Positions 37,991 to 51,695 of a DNA stretch of 64,000 bases are shown here, one piece after another. The stretch spans positions 730,001-794,000 of the forward strand of contig JAQFVV010006222.1 of NCBI GenBank assembly GCA_028023455.1, given 5' to 3'. The translations under genes were made by a program, and so were the position numbers. Below the pieces are notes generated by a model. It was not told the origin of the DNA, ran no database searches, and saw only the letters and a list, made by a program, of their open reading frames with translations. Origin of the DNA: Epiperipatus broadwayi. Lineage: Eukaryota; Onychophora; Udeonychophora; Euonychophora; Peripatidae. Every line of letters begins with the position of its first letter. Position 1 is the stretch's first letter.

Positions 37991-38471
37991 CTACAGTTCT
38001 AAGTTTATTCTTATCTAAATTAAGCAAAAACAAATTTCAGTACTGACAGTTAATGGAATTCTGTGGTCAACTCATTTGGATGCTAATAAATAGCTTCTAA
38101 GAACCTAAGAAAAGATTATATTTTATTTATTTGAACAAATAATCCTACCAAAATAACTATTGTATAAGGATTATTATTTTCCTTCTGATAATCAATGTCA
38201 TATAATGCAAATAAATATATTAACATAATTTTTTTAATTACTTGAAGGAATGTCCTGCTTTTATAAGTTTACAATACTGCACATGTGTATACATAGCACA
38301 TGCATTAATGTATGTATATTACAAAATAGAAAATTAATTTTATAAATGAATCTTTAGAGGATTTATTTAAAAAATTGATTTTCAGAAATTAATACATTGC
38401 AAACAACTTGAATATTGAGAAATAAGTAAAAATTCATTAAGCATATTTTATTGAAAAATTTGTTGGTTCTG

Positions 38472-38473
<2 letters not shown>

Positions 38474-38516
<43 letters not shown>
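38474..38516. repeat. (TA)n microsatellite
   Basis: About 21 TA units. Confidence 0.95.
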
Positions 38517-38517
<1 letters not shown>

Positions 38518-38624
38518 ATAATTATTAAAAAAAATGACAAACCAAGAGAACATTATTAACTTAATTTTCTTGATTTACTTGTAAGTATATGCTATATTTT
38601 CTTCTTTGATAATTAGATTTTTTT

Positions 38625-38705
38625 TTCCATGTGTCAAAGCATCGGCTGGGAAGCGAACCCGGGACAAACTGCCTGTAAGGCGGCTGTGCTGACCATTCGA
38701 CCAAT
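38625..38705 (-). mobile_element. tRNA-derived SINE head (same family as 9419)
   Basis: The minus strand reads TTGGTCGAATGGTCAGC (A-box region), GCCTTACAGGC (anticodon-arm-like), CCCGGGTTCGCTTCCC (B box), then CGATGCTTTGACACATGG. The last block is shared with 9490-9515 and 44484. This is the best-preserved copy of the three. It could be mistaken for a Leu/Ser tRNA gene, but the acceptor stem does not pair and the 3' text is that of the repeat. Confidence 0.75.
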
Positions 38706-39479
38706 ATATTGCTTACTTCAAAACTGTGGATTTATCATGTGAGCATATATTGTATATAAATACTACATATTACATATATAAATTTAAACAAAATTAATAA
38801 GATTTTTCAAAACATTTAAAAATTTCATTCATAACTATTTATGATATTTATTTTGCAAAAAAGTTTTAACATTTTTTTTATACACAAAAACATGCTTATA
38901 ATATATTGTCTCCCTCAGTTTTATAGTTTGAGATCTGTTTAAAAAGTAGAAAGAAAAAGATTTTTGAAAGACGATTGGTTAAGATGTTAACTTTATATAC
39001 ATATTTAAAACAATCCCCTTAACCACATCATTTAGTTCCAAGATATATTATAATTCCATAGTTCATAGATAGTACTGGTGAAACACATGTACTTTAGCAT
39101 ATTTATATAGGCATGTGGGTATGTAAATATTAGAAATGTACATAATACACAAGGACAGTTAGCTATAAAAAATGTAAAAAAATACAATTCTGATTATTTT
39201 GTAGTTTATTTAATATTTTTTGCAAGGTCAAGTAACTACAAAATGGAAACCAATGATATGGTTCTAGAAAGAATACTGTAAAAATATTTGTTGTGAAAAT
39301 AATTGTTACAAATTAAAAAAGATATATATTAAATAAAAAAAACTAAGGAATGTGATAATTATCAGGTATGTAAGTATTTTAGTATAGATGGGTTTAAGGT
39401 CTTACATATGGGGAATCAGAATGACTTACAGTCAACATGGATATGACAACAAAATTGTTAAACAAGGGTTTTAAACATG

Positions 39480-39770
39480 CCATCATCAGATATCCAATGA
39501 TACAGATGGCCGAAGAGTTGGAGAGTGGTGAAGATTGAAGTCTGCTGTCTTAATGTAATCCAAGCACCGATTATATATATATATATATGGGAGATGATGA
39601 TCAGAACAAACTGATGAGTGTTGATTCATCACAAAATACATATATTGAAGATCATTTATCTTTTTTGCATGTATTTGATCATGTGTATTGGTTGTAAAAA
39701 TGGAGTGGATGACTAAAGTATGGGTTCAAACCCCCCCTAATTACATCTAGTTTAAAGTATATATATATAT
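39480..39770 (+). mobile_element. Hammerhead-bearing dispersed repeat (family 3), copy A
   Basis: Shares with 61290-61560, in order: GAAGAGTTGGAG.GTGG, ATTGAA, TCTTAAT, GATC.G.ACAAACTGAT, AAATAC.TATATTG and TTATCTTTT. Copy A ends with a tRNA-like segment (TTGGTTGTAAAAATGGAGTG, then GGGTTCAAACCCC as B box). A (TA)n run splits it at 39573-39588. Confidence 0.65.
39598..39654 (+). ncRNA. Hammerhead ribozyme-like, family 3, copy A
   Basis: Core CTGATGA at 39611-39617 is intact. Stem II is GTG/CAC. The second core block reads AAAA instead of GAAA. Stem III region is ATACATAT. Distal stem I pairs TGATC with GATCA, while the proximal stem I is weakened by a mismatch. The lost G12 makes activity unlikely. 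Confidence 0.6.
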
Positions 39771-39779
39771 ATTATGTTT

Positions 39780-40952
39780 GTGTGTCGAAGAACTATGAAA
39801 AGCTACAAATTCTTAGATTTCATTAATAGAATTAACAACACACTGAATTCTTAAAAATTTTACACAGTTCATTTAATTATTATAATATCAAGAAAAGTAC
39901 TGATAATAGATTATATTGGTGTTAATATTTATTTTAACATTTACTTCAATATTTATTACAATTACCCGTATGAAGTATATTATATACATAAAAAAGCACA
40001 TCTTATCTTTGGTGTATATGATTTTCCTTTCAAAACTACTTATCTGCCATAATTAGTTATTTTAATTTAAAATTTGTTAAAAATTCCATCATTCTTGTGT
40101 ACACTTCAATTATAAAATATTAAGAATATATTTGCAAATGATGATACTCTCAACATATATTATTTAGTTATATCGAGATTAAACATATAAAAAAAAGATC
40201 GTATTTAAATAAGACTTTAAAATATTATATGTATAAAAATACTCCTACAATAATTTATGAGTCTTATCCCCTACCCAAGTTGATTTACAGCATTTTTAAA
40301 AAATAAAAGCAGAGAATAAAATGTTATTACCATGACAACTTCTGTGGAAAGAAAAAATGAATAATGCCTACATTTATAATATATAGAGACACAGTCTTTC
40401 CAAAAGATCCATAGCGATAATAATGTAAATAAAATAAACTTTGCCTAACCAAAGTATATATATATATTAACCAAAGTATAATATTGTTATTGTACTTATT
40501 AACAATTTGCAAACATAAATTTACATTGAAATGAAAATTAAATGAGAAGTAGACAATAATATTAAAACAAAACTTCAATCACAAAAAAAAAAACGCCAAT
40601 AAAAATAAATGCTTCTAAAAAGTATTTAAAATTATTAATCCATTAGCAACTTATATATTTATTACATATTTAACAATTAACATTGGTATTTAGTAGTGCA
40701 TATTAATCTTTTTTAGGAATATATTAACCTATGAATTAATAAAATGTATATAGTTCATGCATATTATAAACATTTTATGACCAAAAAAATTTGAATGTTT
40801 CAACTAATACTTTATATGAAAAAAAAAAAGTAAAAAATGATAAAATGTTGTGTATGTAATGTTACTTCTGGTATTTATTGTTTCAAAGAATGCAATTGTC
40901 AAGTATGGTTTGCAAAAAAAGAGAAAAAAAATGACCTTATACAAAAGATAAA
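39780..40952. other. AT-rich DNA without recognised gene
   Basis: No gene recognised. The 83-codon minus-strand frame at 40327-40578 is hydrophobic and low-complexity. Confidence 0.5.
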
Positions 40953-41208
40953 TGTAATTGTAAATTAGCGATCAAGATAATGCACATGCGCTTTACAGAT
41001 TTTAAACTATATGTAAATGAATTACTCTCATTCTCAAACACAAGATAAAATCTTTATGAAAAGATAGAATGATTCCATCTATCATTTCAACTCAAACGTT
41101 TAAGTATGGGTCAATCTTAAGTGTTTGGAGAAGAGAGTAGTCATTTAAGTATAGTTTAAAATCTGTAAAGCACATGTGCATTAGTTTGATCGCTAATTTA
41201 CAATTACA
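40953..41208. mobile_element. MITE with about 88-bp terminal inverted repeats
   Basis: TGTAATTGTAAATTAGCGAT at 40953 is matched by its reverse complement ending at 41208. The match continues imperfectly for about 88 bp each side (shared GCTTTACAGATTTTAAACTA). The central spacer is about 80 bp. No transposase is encoded. AAAGATAAATGT occurs just outside both ends (40944 and about 41236), so a wider boundary is possible. Confidence 0.8.
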
Positions 41209-41940
41209 ATTTATTAATATTGTGCTATATAATTAAAAAGATAAATGTGAATAACTGATAAGATATTGGCACATCAACAGTTAGACATTGTTTCAGAACC
41301 AAGGTTTATTCTATCTTTTTTCTATATTGTTTCATAATTTCCTTTTTTATTATAATCTTTAATTTTGGTATAGAGTCCATTCAACATAAGCCTCATGCCA
41401 ACGATCTCTTGCATTTAATCTGATAATGGAATTGTGTGTCTGGATTATCGGTTTGATAAACCCAAAATACTATAATTAAAAATATTTTATCAACTGATTA
41501 TACTTCACCTTATATCAGTGCGAACATATATATATATATAATTTGAATCGCTGCCATTATTGTAAATAATATAAATACACTGTAACAGAATAAAAAATAT
41601 GATTAACATAAAAGAAACAAATATAACTTCAATGTGTTAGTGTCATGTACACTTTTTTTTTTTAAAAAATACACTATTTTACCATTAAAGATATTTAAAA
41701 CCCCATTTTTTTGCTTATTGAATGCTAATGACTCTCTGATTTATCACATATTTATTTTGTACAATATATCAAGAGTATTTAATCTTTCTCTTTCTGTCAT
41801 TCCTTTCTTCACCAATCACCCAACAATGAAAAAGCAAAATCAAGTGTGTATTCCTTTTTATGACTATAAAATACAGGAACATATGTTAAATTAATTTTAC
41901 TACATTGGTATACAAATGAATCTTATTCTGAAATTCATCA
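41209..41940. other. AT-rich DNA without recognised gene
   Basis: No gene recognised. The 86-codon frame at 41634-41894 has no domain that I know. Confidence 0.5.
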
Positions 41941-41949
41941 TAGTATTTA

Positions 41950-43540
41950 CAAGGCAATTCAATTAGCTGCACTCCATTGAATAAACTCATTAGACTCATC
42001 TAGTTTATCTACTTTAACATTTGTAATATTAACCAATCTATTGAAATTTATGGACATCCTAAATCCAGCACTGAACTTATTTACACATAACATTCCAATT
42101 TAAATATTGAATACTCAATATGTATGGTAGCAACATCTTTTTTTTACAACTTTCAAATTTTCTGTTCTCATATGTAATATTTCTTTTTAAAAGGTGTACA
42201 TTTTACATGCATATAAATTGAATTAAAACTAGATTTTACCATATCAGAAATACATACTACCAAATTCTCAATTTTTTTCAGATTCAAACATATATAAAAA
42301 ATTGTTTGATAAAAAAAATGCTCTCAAATCATGAATTTATGTGACATTTGTACTAGAGATCACACTAATATTGAATGGTTTAAAGGTTATTTTGTAATAT
42401 AATGAATTAAGATTCCATTTTATTTTTAATCAAAATAATTTTTTTTACCCTTTCAAGCTCTTTAATCAAATTTAATTCTGATTTCTTATTTAATACATCA
42501 AACATATTATCAATACTGGCCTGTAATGCACATACAAAAACATCATCCAAATGATGCATATATATATATATATACAATTTTTATATTGATCAAATATGGA
42601 AATAATTATATTATTCTATTTGGATGCCAGCTTTAAATTATGAACAAATACTATTAATAATCCCATCAGTCAAATTTTTGCCATTTTATGTGCATTGCTT
42701 CTAAATGAAACTACAACATCATTATGAATCCAGATTAATACATCATCAATAAATTTGTTCTTGAATTTGTTTCATTTTTATTAAGTAGTAATTTGTCAGT
42801 TATTTTAATAAAATATTTTCTATTCACTGACCCATACTTATTTGAAATAATAATATACTTAAAAATATTTATAAATTCAAACAAAGATTTAATCAAAAAC
42901 TTTTTGAAACTTAATTCTTCTTTTAACATTTGCATTGTATATTTCAACACCTCATAATAATATGTAGTGCCAAAATCAATGATAAATTTTAAAGATAATT
43001 TGGCACATGTTTTTCTTTAAATTCATTTTAGAAAACATTTTCCTAAACTAGTGGTATGCTCTTCACAATTGAACTTTTACTTTTTTCTTCTTCATCCATT
43101 GAATAAGGAATGACTGTTTTCCCCAACAACTTGTTTAAGACTTCTATTGTTCTTTTAAATAGCTTGATTATGACTTGTATTCTCTTCAACAGCTTAAGAC
43201 ATTTAATGCCCTCTTCAACAGCTTGGTTGGAATTTCTCCTAATGTTCCTTTCAACAGCTTGGTTATGACTTTTGCTGTTCATGCATTTCAATATTCACAA
43301 AAATTCTTGGTAAAATGGTGCTGTATGGATACATAATCAAATAATGCTTTCTTTCATAAAATTTATACAAATATTTCTCAAGAACATATTTAGTAAATTT
43401 GCCTTTGTTAGACTTCAAATCTAATTTAATAAACTTTTAAGAAAGAAATTTAAAAAAACGTTTTTCATTCAAAAACATTATTATCTAATATAACAAAACC
43501 TTTTCATTTATTCTATTTTGTACACCTAATTCTAATTGTA
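41950..43540 (-). pseudogene. Possible second Penelope-like RT relic, highly decayed
   Basis: Tentative. On the minus strand, near 42900-42780, SFKKFLIKSLFEF, KYIIISNKYGSVNRKYF resembles the block before the GSPLSP motif in Penelope RTs. Near 42540-42480, HLDDVFVCALQASIDNMFDV resembles the catalytic RYVDDVF box. Upstream (44.1-43.8 kb) FVNLSSFE recalls the VNLS motif of Penelope N-termini. Many stops and frameshifts intervene. A different retroelement or chance similarity in K/N/I-rich translation is possible. Confidence 0.4.
43147..43275 (-). repeat. Short imperfect tandem repeats
   Basis: TTC..TTCAACAGCTTGGTT-type units recur about every 42-48 bp (43150, 43185, 43214, 43250). They encode variants of NQAVE on the minus strand in the frame 43043-43291. 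Confidence 0.65.
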
Positions 43541-43541
43541 T

Positions 43542-44165
43542 TCAACATTTTTACAAACCCCTTCATTCTCTTCAAATAAGATAAATAGTTCATCTTCTTT
43601 AATTCAGTTTATAGAACTCTAGCTGCTTTATCAAACAATTTGCAATATTTGTTCTCCTTCATAAGCAGCATCCAATCAACAACCATCTCCAAATGAGGAT
43701 TATATCATTCTCTCCTCACATATCTTGGTTCAAAATTAAGAATAGCATATAAGTGAATGCTACCTCAAAACTTGAAAGATTAACAAAATTGTTATTCAAC
43801 AAAAAGTTCAAGCCTTTTTGCTTAACTACCAAAAATTTGAAATTGTTCAATTTTCAACATTTTTACAAACCCCTTCATTCTCTTCAAATAATATGAATAG
43901 TTCATCTTCTTTAATTCCGTTTATAGAACTCTAGCTGCTTTATCAAACAATTTGCAATATTTGTTCTCCTTCATAAGCAGCATCCAATCAACAACCATCT
44001 CCAAATAAGGATTAGATCATTCCCTCCTCACATATCTTGGTTGAAAATTAAGAATAGCATATAAGTGAATGCTATCTCAAAACTTGAAAGATTAACAAAA
44101 TTGTTATTCAACAAAAAGTTCAAGCCTTTTTGCTTAATTACCAAAAATTTGAAATTGTTCACTTT
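43542..44165. repeat. 312-bp tandem duplication
   Basis: TTCAACATTTTTACAAACCC starts both units (about 43542 and 43854). Their texts match nearly throughout, for example TTATAGAACTCTAGCTGC and CAAAAAGTTCAAGCC. The few differences include AATGAGG versus AATAAGG and CTACC versus CTATC. Confidence 0.9.
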
Positions 44166-44483
44166 TCTTTTCTTTAATTCATGCTCCAGCTTATTACATC
44201 TACTTGTATATATTTCAGGAAGCATTAACTTTCATGCATTAAATTTATCAGATAATAAAAATGTCACATTCAACTTTTTTTATATATTTTTAAATAATAA
44301 TACACTTCATTACATTCTTACTTAATTGCTCAATAATATAATAACCTTGCACAGACATTAATTTTCACATCACAGCTATTTGGAAATAAATCGTAATAAA
44401 GATATTTCTAGTCTGAAGTGTTATAATTTCTCTTCTTGTCCTAAAATATGAGCTATTATTGTTTTTTTTTTTTTATTAAGTGT

Positions 44484-44535
44484 CATAGCATCGACCGGGA
44501 TGCGAACCCGCAATCCAGGCAACTGCCTTGGTTAT
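44484..44535 (-). mobile_element. tRNA-SINE fragment (same family as 9419 and 38625)
   Basis: The minus strand reads GCAGTTGCCTGGATTGCGGG, TTCGCATCCCGGTCGATGCT and ATGACAC. The A-box half is missing. Confidence 0.65.
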
Positions 44536-44569
44536 TAAAAAATAACATTATTTTACCATTATTATATAT

Positions 44570-45340
44570 ATTGTAATGGGATGGGGTGTTGATATGGAAG
44601 AATAAAAGGTTTTAAACTGGGTGATGGAACAATCATCATGACCACTGTCCATTTAAAATGAAATATTTCAAATATCAATAGTTTACAGAAATATAATAAA
44701 GGTAAAATATATTTAAAGTGAGCATGAGATCAAGAGTTCTCTGAGAACATTGTGAGATCAGTCAGTCACTCCTCAGAAGAGCAACTAAAATATACATCAA
44801 TAATATATCAACCAGCATTATAAAGTAAAATAATTATAAGTAAATATGAAGAGAACCATCCATCATTATCATTGATGGGAATAAAATAAATCAGTATAAA
44901 ATTAGAACAATAAATCAACAGTCAATCTTGTGACTGGATCAGAAATGGGTCTTCTGTAGACCAGGCTAACTATTGAGCCTTTGCCACATTAGGCAATTAT
45001 TTAAACAACATGGATGCACCAGCTTAGTGCCCATCCATTAAAATACACAATAATCAGAAATTGAAACAATAATGCTGGGACATTTAAAACATGCTGATCA
45101 TCATCAATGGTCAGGCCATTTGTAGTGGCCAGTTATAAACTTAACTTTTAAATAAGACAAATAAAATATAGTGTATGGGCTTTAAAGATTATTCTCATTT
45201 GCACCAACCAGAACTATGACTGATCATTGATGGATGCCCAAAGCACTAAATACGCATCCCCATTTATATATTCATCTCGTGCATGAATCTAGCTCAGAGA
45301 ACGCAAGCTCTATTACTGTATGTGACCAAGAGATGATGAA
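44570..45340. other. Complex non-coding stretch, possibly an unrecognised element
   Basis: Less AT-rich than its surroundings and without simple repeats, beginning at about GTAATGGGATGGGGTG. No open frame, terminal repeat or tRNA-like start was found. It may be an old LTR or a non-autonomous element. Confidence 0.35.
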
Positions 45341-46823
<1,483 letters not shown>

Positions 46824-46884
46824 TCAGACTTTTTAAAAGTTTCATTTATAAAACAATATTTTAAATCAGAGTTATTATTTATTT

Positions 46885-46990
46885 TTTTTTTTTATTTCAA
46901 TGAATATAAAAAATATCTACTATAATTTTTGTCTGTGTTTATTTCTAGTTTTACTTTACTCTATGTATATTTATGGACACACACTATAAA
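46885..46990 (+). repeat. Dispersed repeat also at 61005-61145
   Basis: ATAAAAAATATCTAC, TTTTTGT.TGTGTTTATTTCTA and A..ACACACACTAT occur in the same order in both places. Confidence 0.65.
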
Positions 46991-47384
46991 ATTATTATTT
47001 GAACACTTATTTTTTATTTCAATATAGGTTTTGTTGTTGTTAAACAGCTTTTTAATAATAAACTATGTACAAATATTAACATATTTACATTAAAATAAAT
47101 GTGGGTTACATAGGCAAAGTATGACAAAAATGCAACCATAGTAGTACAGGTAATACAATAAGTTATTTATCCCTAATTAAGTGTTCTCCAAAATTAAAGA
47201 GTGAAATTTTCTCCTAAACAGAAAGAGAATCTAGAAATTTATTTTCAAGAGTTAAATCTGGTTAGAAATGTTAATTGAAATAAATGTTTAAGCTATTAGA
47301 TAGGACAATGGAGATATATTGTGGAATACCATGCTTTGGTCATAATCTTTTTGGATAAATATTTGAACGAGTAAAGGTTAGTCA

Positions 47385-48357
47385 TATTTTAAAAAATATT
47401 TATAAAAATGCAACAGCAACTATTAGATTACATAATGATACTGGGAAAGTCAACATTGAGATGGTGTAAGACAAGGTGACTCTATATCTCCAAAACTTTT
47501 TACAGCAGTGCAAGAAGTATTTTGTGGATTAAAATGGGAAACTAAAGGAGTGAAACTAAATGGAGATTATTTAAGTCATTTATATTTTGCAGATGATGTA
47601 GTTGTTTTTGCAAATAATGCTTTAGAGCTGCAGGAAATGTTGCAGGAGTTATCTGATGAAAGTAGGAAAATACGACTAAAGATAAATGTTAAAAAGGCTA
47701 AATTAATGTTCAATGGATTTTCTCAAAATATTAAAATAAAAATTGATTATCGTAAGTTAGAAAAAGTTAACAGTTACAAATACCTTGGTCAGATTATTAA
47801 TACAGATGGAAACATAATGGATGAAATTAATGATAGAATTAAACTTGGTTGGAGAGCTTTTGGTAGAAATAACTTGATACTAAAAGAAAATATGCCGATA
47901 TGTTTGAAAAAGGTTTTTAACAAATGTGTTTTACCTGTTCTTACTTATGCATCTGAGACTTGGACATTTAATAGAAGAGCAATAAAGAGACTTCATACCA
48001 CTCAAAAAAGTATGAAGAGATGCATGTTGGGAGTAACAAGAAGAGATTGAAAATGCAAGGTGTGGGTAAGAGAACAAACAGATGCTACTGACCTCATTGA
48101 AGAAATTAAGAGATTGAAGTGGAGTTGGACTGAACATATTACTAGAATGATAATAGATGGACAATTGAAATATTAAACTGAATTCCAAGACATTGTAAAA
48201 GACCCAGAAAGAGATCACATGTGAGATGAACGGATGAGATGAAAAAGTGTGCAGGGGTGATGTGGAGAAAAAAAGCTAAAGATAGGAGATGGATTGAACT
48301 TGGAGACACCTTCATCCTGCAATGGATTGATAATGGTTGATGATGATAATGATGAAA
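47385..48357 (+). mobile_element. 5'-truncated RTE LINE copy
   Basis: Clearly the same family as 29266-32545. It starts mid-RT ([17 protein letters not shown]), passes [13 protein letters not shown] after one frameshift near 47460, and reads [19 protein letters not shown] in the long frame 47508-48050. It then gives SYKYLGQIINTDGN, LTYASETWTFNRR and MLGVTRRD before a TGA, with the C-terminal block following in broken frames to a 3' tail of GATGATGATAATGATG. The copy lost everything upstream of RT by 5' truncation. The Tyr in place of Asp before FADD is a neutral-looking change. Confidence 0.88.
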
Positions 48358-48495
48358 GGTATGAGTTAAACTATTCATTTTACTAGATTATATTTTTATA
48401 GTCAAATATTATGAAACAGCGAGCAAGTCACATAGTTCTTAGTATATGAATAATTACAGATGCATTAAAAGGCTGAAAGTATTATATATATATAC

Positions 48496-50190
48496 TGAAC
48501 CGAGTTCGAATATGTGGATTCGAAACACTGGTCTCTTAGGCAGAGAAGAACATACTCGGAGAGTATGTATGCCCAAACGATAGCTATAAAGTATATAACT
48601 AGCGTTACATTTCCAGGACATAGCTTCTTCTCGGCTGTTGAGTTCAACACCACATCCAAAGCACTTTTTTGTTTGTGTATAACCACGGGCGCCAGCTGCT
48701 TATTCTAAAAGAATAATAAAAGAATAGACAACGCACTTTGAACAGTGGCCACTAACTCAACGCCTAAATCCATGACTAGCTCAGTTGCTTGTAATCACTA
48801 ATAGATTATACTTAATTAGTAGTTAAAAGACTTGATAAAAGAATTGTAAAAGGAGTTGATAAAAGAATTTGGTAAAAGGAATTGATAAAAAGAATTGACC
48901 GACAAATAAAGTTTAATTTTAAAGATAATTTATTAACTAACATTTATTTACTAAATTTAAACATTTTATAATTCTAATAAAACACACGCATATTTTAAAT
49001 TAACATTTCTAAATAGTTTAAATATTCCTATAGATTTAATAACAAAACACTCTAATTTAACTAATAAATATTGATATAATGAATAAAGTATTACATAGCA
49101 TTTGAAATTTAATCACACATATCAATAGTTCATTTATTTATGATATAAAGTTCATATAATTAGACTCTTGAAAGATTCGTACGAATTAATGCAATGCAAT
49201 GGCTATTACAGTATAAACGAAATAAGCGAATGTCTTTACCTAGGCTTTTGAATGTAGACGTAGAATTTGGTTCTCTTTGGAGGCTGCTTTCGGTGAGAAT
49301 ATTTCCATTATGAATGCTTACCAGCCGGCTGGGACTTTTCCTTGATAAGTTTCCTGATTTTCACGATTATTATTATTGGAGACAATTAGATATTGACGGA
49401 GATTTTCTAAGTTGTTACATTGACATTATTTCGCGGGCAGATCTTGCTGTTTTCATCAGAATTTTTAGGCTGTGGAGAGGTGTGAATTCCCAAAATCTTC
49501 TCAACACTGCATTTTGTTTGTTAACTGACTCAATTAATTTCTGAACTGCACTACTCAATTACTTTGTGAACTGCAATCACTCATCTAATTTGTGAACTGA
49601 ACTATTGTCCGATTAAAAAGTCTATTTATACCTGCGACGTGTTGTCTTTCTATCTCCGGCAAAGATCTGTTGTTGAAATTCCAGTGATAATCATTTGATT
49701 AACGTGTATTGAAAGATTTCTTAATTAGTAATAGCCATGCAAAAACGTATTGTTTTATATTAATTAATATCTAATAGCCATTGCCGTGTTTTTTAATGAT
49801 AATCTTCTTTAACTTTCATTTATTTATAATAACATTTATTCTATTGTTGACAATCGCACAAATATACGCACATATATTAGTTTTAACATTATTTTTTCTT
49901 TAATTAAACTTGAATGAAAAGAGATTTGTATGTTTTAACTTTTTAAATTATATTTTTACGAATACTAATAAAAACTCTTTACTTCCTTTTATAACCCTTA
50001 GTTTAATTTCTCTAATGAAACACCCCTCTCCCCTTCTGAAATTAACGATAGAAAACTATTTGATTCTTATTTTTTCCGAAAACAAGCTGCAATAAACTCA
50101 ACATTTAATTTTATGTTTCTCTTTTATGAAAAATTACTTTAATAATTTTTTTTAGATAAAATTATATGTGCCTATATCAATATAGGTACA
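48496..50190 (-). repeat. 3' LTR of the Ty3/Gypsy element
   Basis: 1695 bp, unusually long for the group. TATAAATA is on the minus strand at 49623-49630. Small frames that recur in both LTRs (for example 49314-49544 and 55625-55831) are on the opposite strand and are conserved only because the LTRs are copies. Confidence 0.9.
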
Positions 50191-50577
50191 TTACACCACC
50201 CCTCCTTTTTGAGAGTAAAATGCGTCATTTTTAACCATTTTATCTCTGACAACTTTAATTCTTAATTTTTTTTTTATTTTGTTGACATGTTATTTATTTA
50301 TTTAATTTGATCCCTTTAATTAAACTTTTATTTTATTCCATTTATTTAATCCTCTAATTGTTACTGTTAACTCATTCATTTGACCTACTTATTTAACTTA
50401 GATTTTATTGATTTTTTTTTAACTGTTTATTTACAAGCGTTTCTTCTTACTTAATATGTGCGTGGGGGAAAAAATCTTTTATTCTTCTTAATTAATATGT
50501 GCGTGGGGAAAAAAATCTTTTATTCGATGAAGCCTCCTTGTCATTATTATTATTCCTAAACATTTCATTTAGTATTA
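50191..50577 (-). other. Gypsy 3' untranslated region with purine tract
   Basis: Between the integrase stop and the 3' LTR. The polypurine tract (minus AAAAAGGAGGGGTGG) abuts the LTR at about 50195-50215. A 34-37 bp tandem duplication (AATATGTGCGTGGGG...AAAAATCTTTTATTC) lies at about 50452-50524. Confidence 0.7.
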
Positions 50578-51036
50578 TTACCGCTTGTCCGGTGGCTGTT
50601 TTTCTCTTTTTACTAACCTCAACGACTGGGCATTATATGTTCCCTTTTCCTCTATTCCCTGTGCTATCACAAACATGTTATTACCGTATTGCCGCTTGAT
50701 GATATAGGGGCCATCGTATATTGGCTGGAATTTCTTGTATATATGTTTTTCAGGATGACTCACCGGATGAACTCTCACCATGACCTCATCTCCCCTCCTG
50801 AATATGGCCTTAGGTCTTCCCTGCCTCTTCTGCCGTAACATGCCCATTTTTCTTAACCGGTTAAGTGCTTGCTTAGCATCTCTTCTCTGGTTGATTGGAT
50901 TTATCCCCACTGGCAATTTAGTCTCAAATGGATACGGAATATTTCTTCCAAAATGTAGCCGAACAGGTTCGAATCCTGTAGACTCATTTCTTGACCAGTT
51001 TATCATGTTGATTATTCGTGATTTTCTTTCACCCAT
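50578..51036 (-). pseudogene. Gypsy integrase C-terminal region (GPY/F module)
   Basis: A 152-residue frame with NRLRKMGMLRQKR, AIFRRGDEVMVRV and FQPIYDGPYIIKRQYGN. The last is the GPY/F motif of Ty3/Gypsy integrases, used in DNA binding. It continues from the catalytic core (51012-51347) by a frameshift near 51020. The frame ends REKQPPDKR then a stop, probably the true end of pol. No chromodomain is seen. Confidence 0.82.
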
Positions 51037-51695
51037 TTGCGATGATCATCCTGTATATAAACCTGAAATAAACACCCCAACTCCCTCATAACCCGTTCAC
51101 ATGGATTAGACTGAGGGTTACGAATCGACGTAAGTATATGTCTTATCCCACGCCTGTCCATCCATGTCTTCCATTCGCTAGATATAAAGGGCATTCCATG
51201 ATCCGACAGAATTTTGTCTGGAATTTCTACAGTCTTAAAGTATTGTTGCTCCAATACTCGAATAGTCTGTCTTGCATTAGCTTGAGCTACTGGATATGCT
51301 GCCACCAGCTTCGAAAACACATCATATGTTACCATGAGATACTTCATTTTATTGAATGGAGGCAGAGGTCCGTAGAAGTCTATCGCTAGTTAGCTGTTCG
51401 GGCGTTGGGCATATATAGGTTGCAGTGGCCCAACTCCTGATGTGTTAGCAGGCTTGGTTGCTGAACATATGGTGCATCTACCAATCATGTCTGCAATATT
51501 GGCATTCATTCCTGGCCAGTAGAACCAATGAGTCAGCCATCCTTCCACTTTATTTGCCCCATAATGTCCGTAAGTGTTATGCGCATATTTAATTATTTGC
51601 TTTCTCATGGTGACCGGAAGAATAATGCGTGTTTTTTTTGTAATACACACTGTAAGAGTCCTCCCTTTAAACAACAGTGATTTTGGTCCCTCCAC
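51012..51695 (-). pseudogene. Gypsy integrase zinc finger and catalytic core
   Basis: First piece (51390-51695): HNTYGHYGANKVEGWL, HWFYWPGMNANI and RCTICSATK form the N-terminal HHCC zinc-binding module. A stop follows, then AIDFYGPLPPFNKMKYLMV (first catalytic D), ILSDHGMPFISSEW (second D) and NPQSNPCERVMRELG (catalytic E) in 51012-51347. The DDE triad is therefore intact, while the ORF is broken by the stop near 51390 and a frameshift near 51020. It inserts the cDNA into the host chromosome when functional. Confidence 0.85.

Noticed and set aside
38625-38705. A functional Leu/Ser tRNA gene on the minus strand
   Set aside because: The acceptor stem does not close and the flanking text is shared with two other loci, so it is a SINE head.
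44740-44790. Hammerhead candidate: CTGAGGAGTGA ... TCTCAC on the minus strand
   Set aside because: Stem II could form, but AATG follows where GAAA is required and no cleavage triplet is placed correctly.
49314-49544. Open frames conserved between 48.5-50.2 kb and 54.8-56.5 kb as possible LTR-encoded proteins
   Set aside because: The two regions are the LTRs of one element, so all frames match. They lie opposite to the element's coding strand, and changes between copies include a premature stop without sign of protein constraint.
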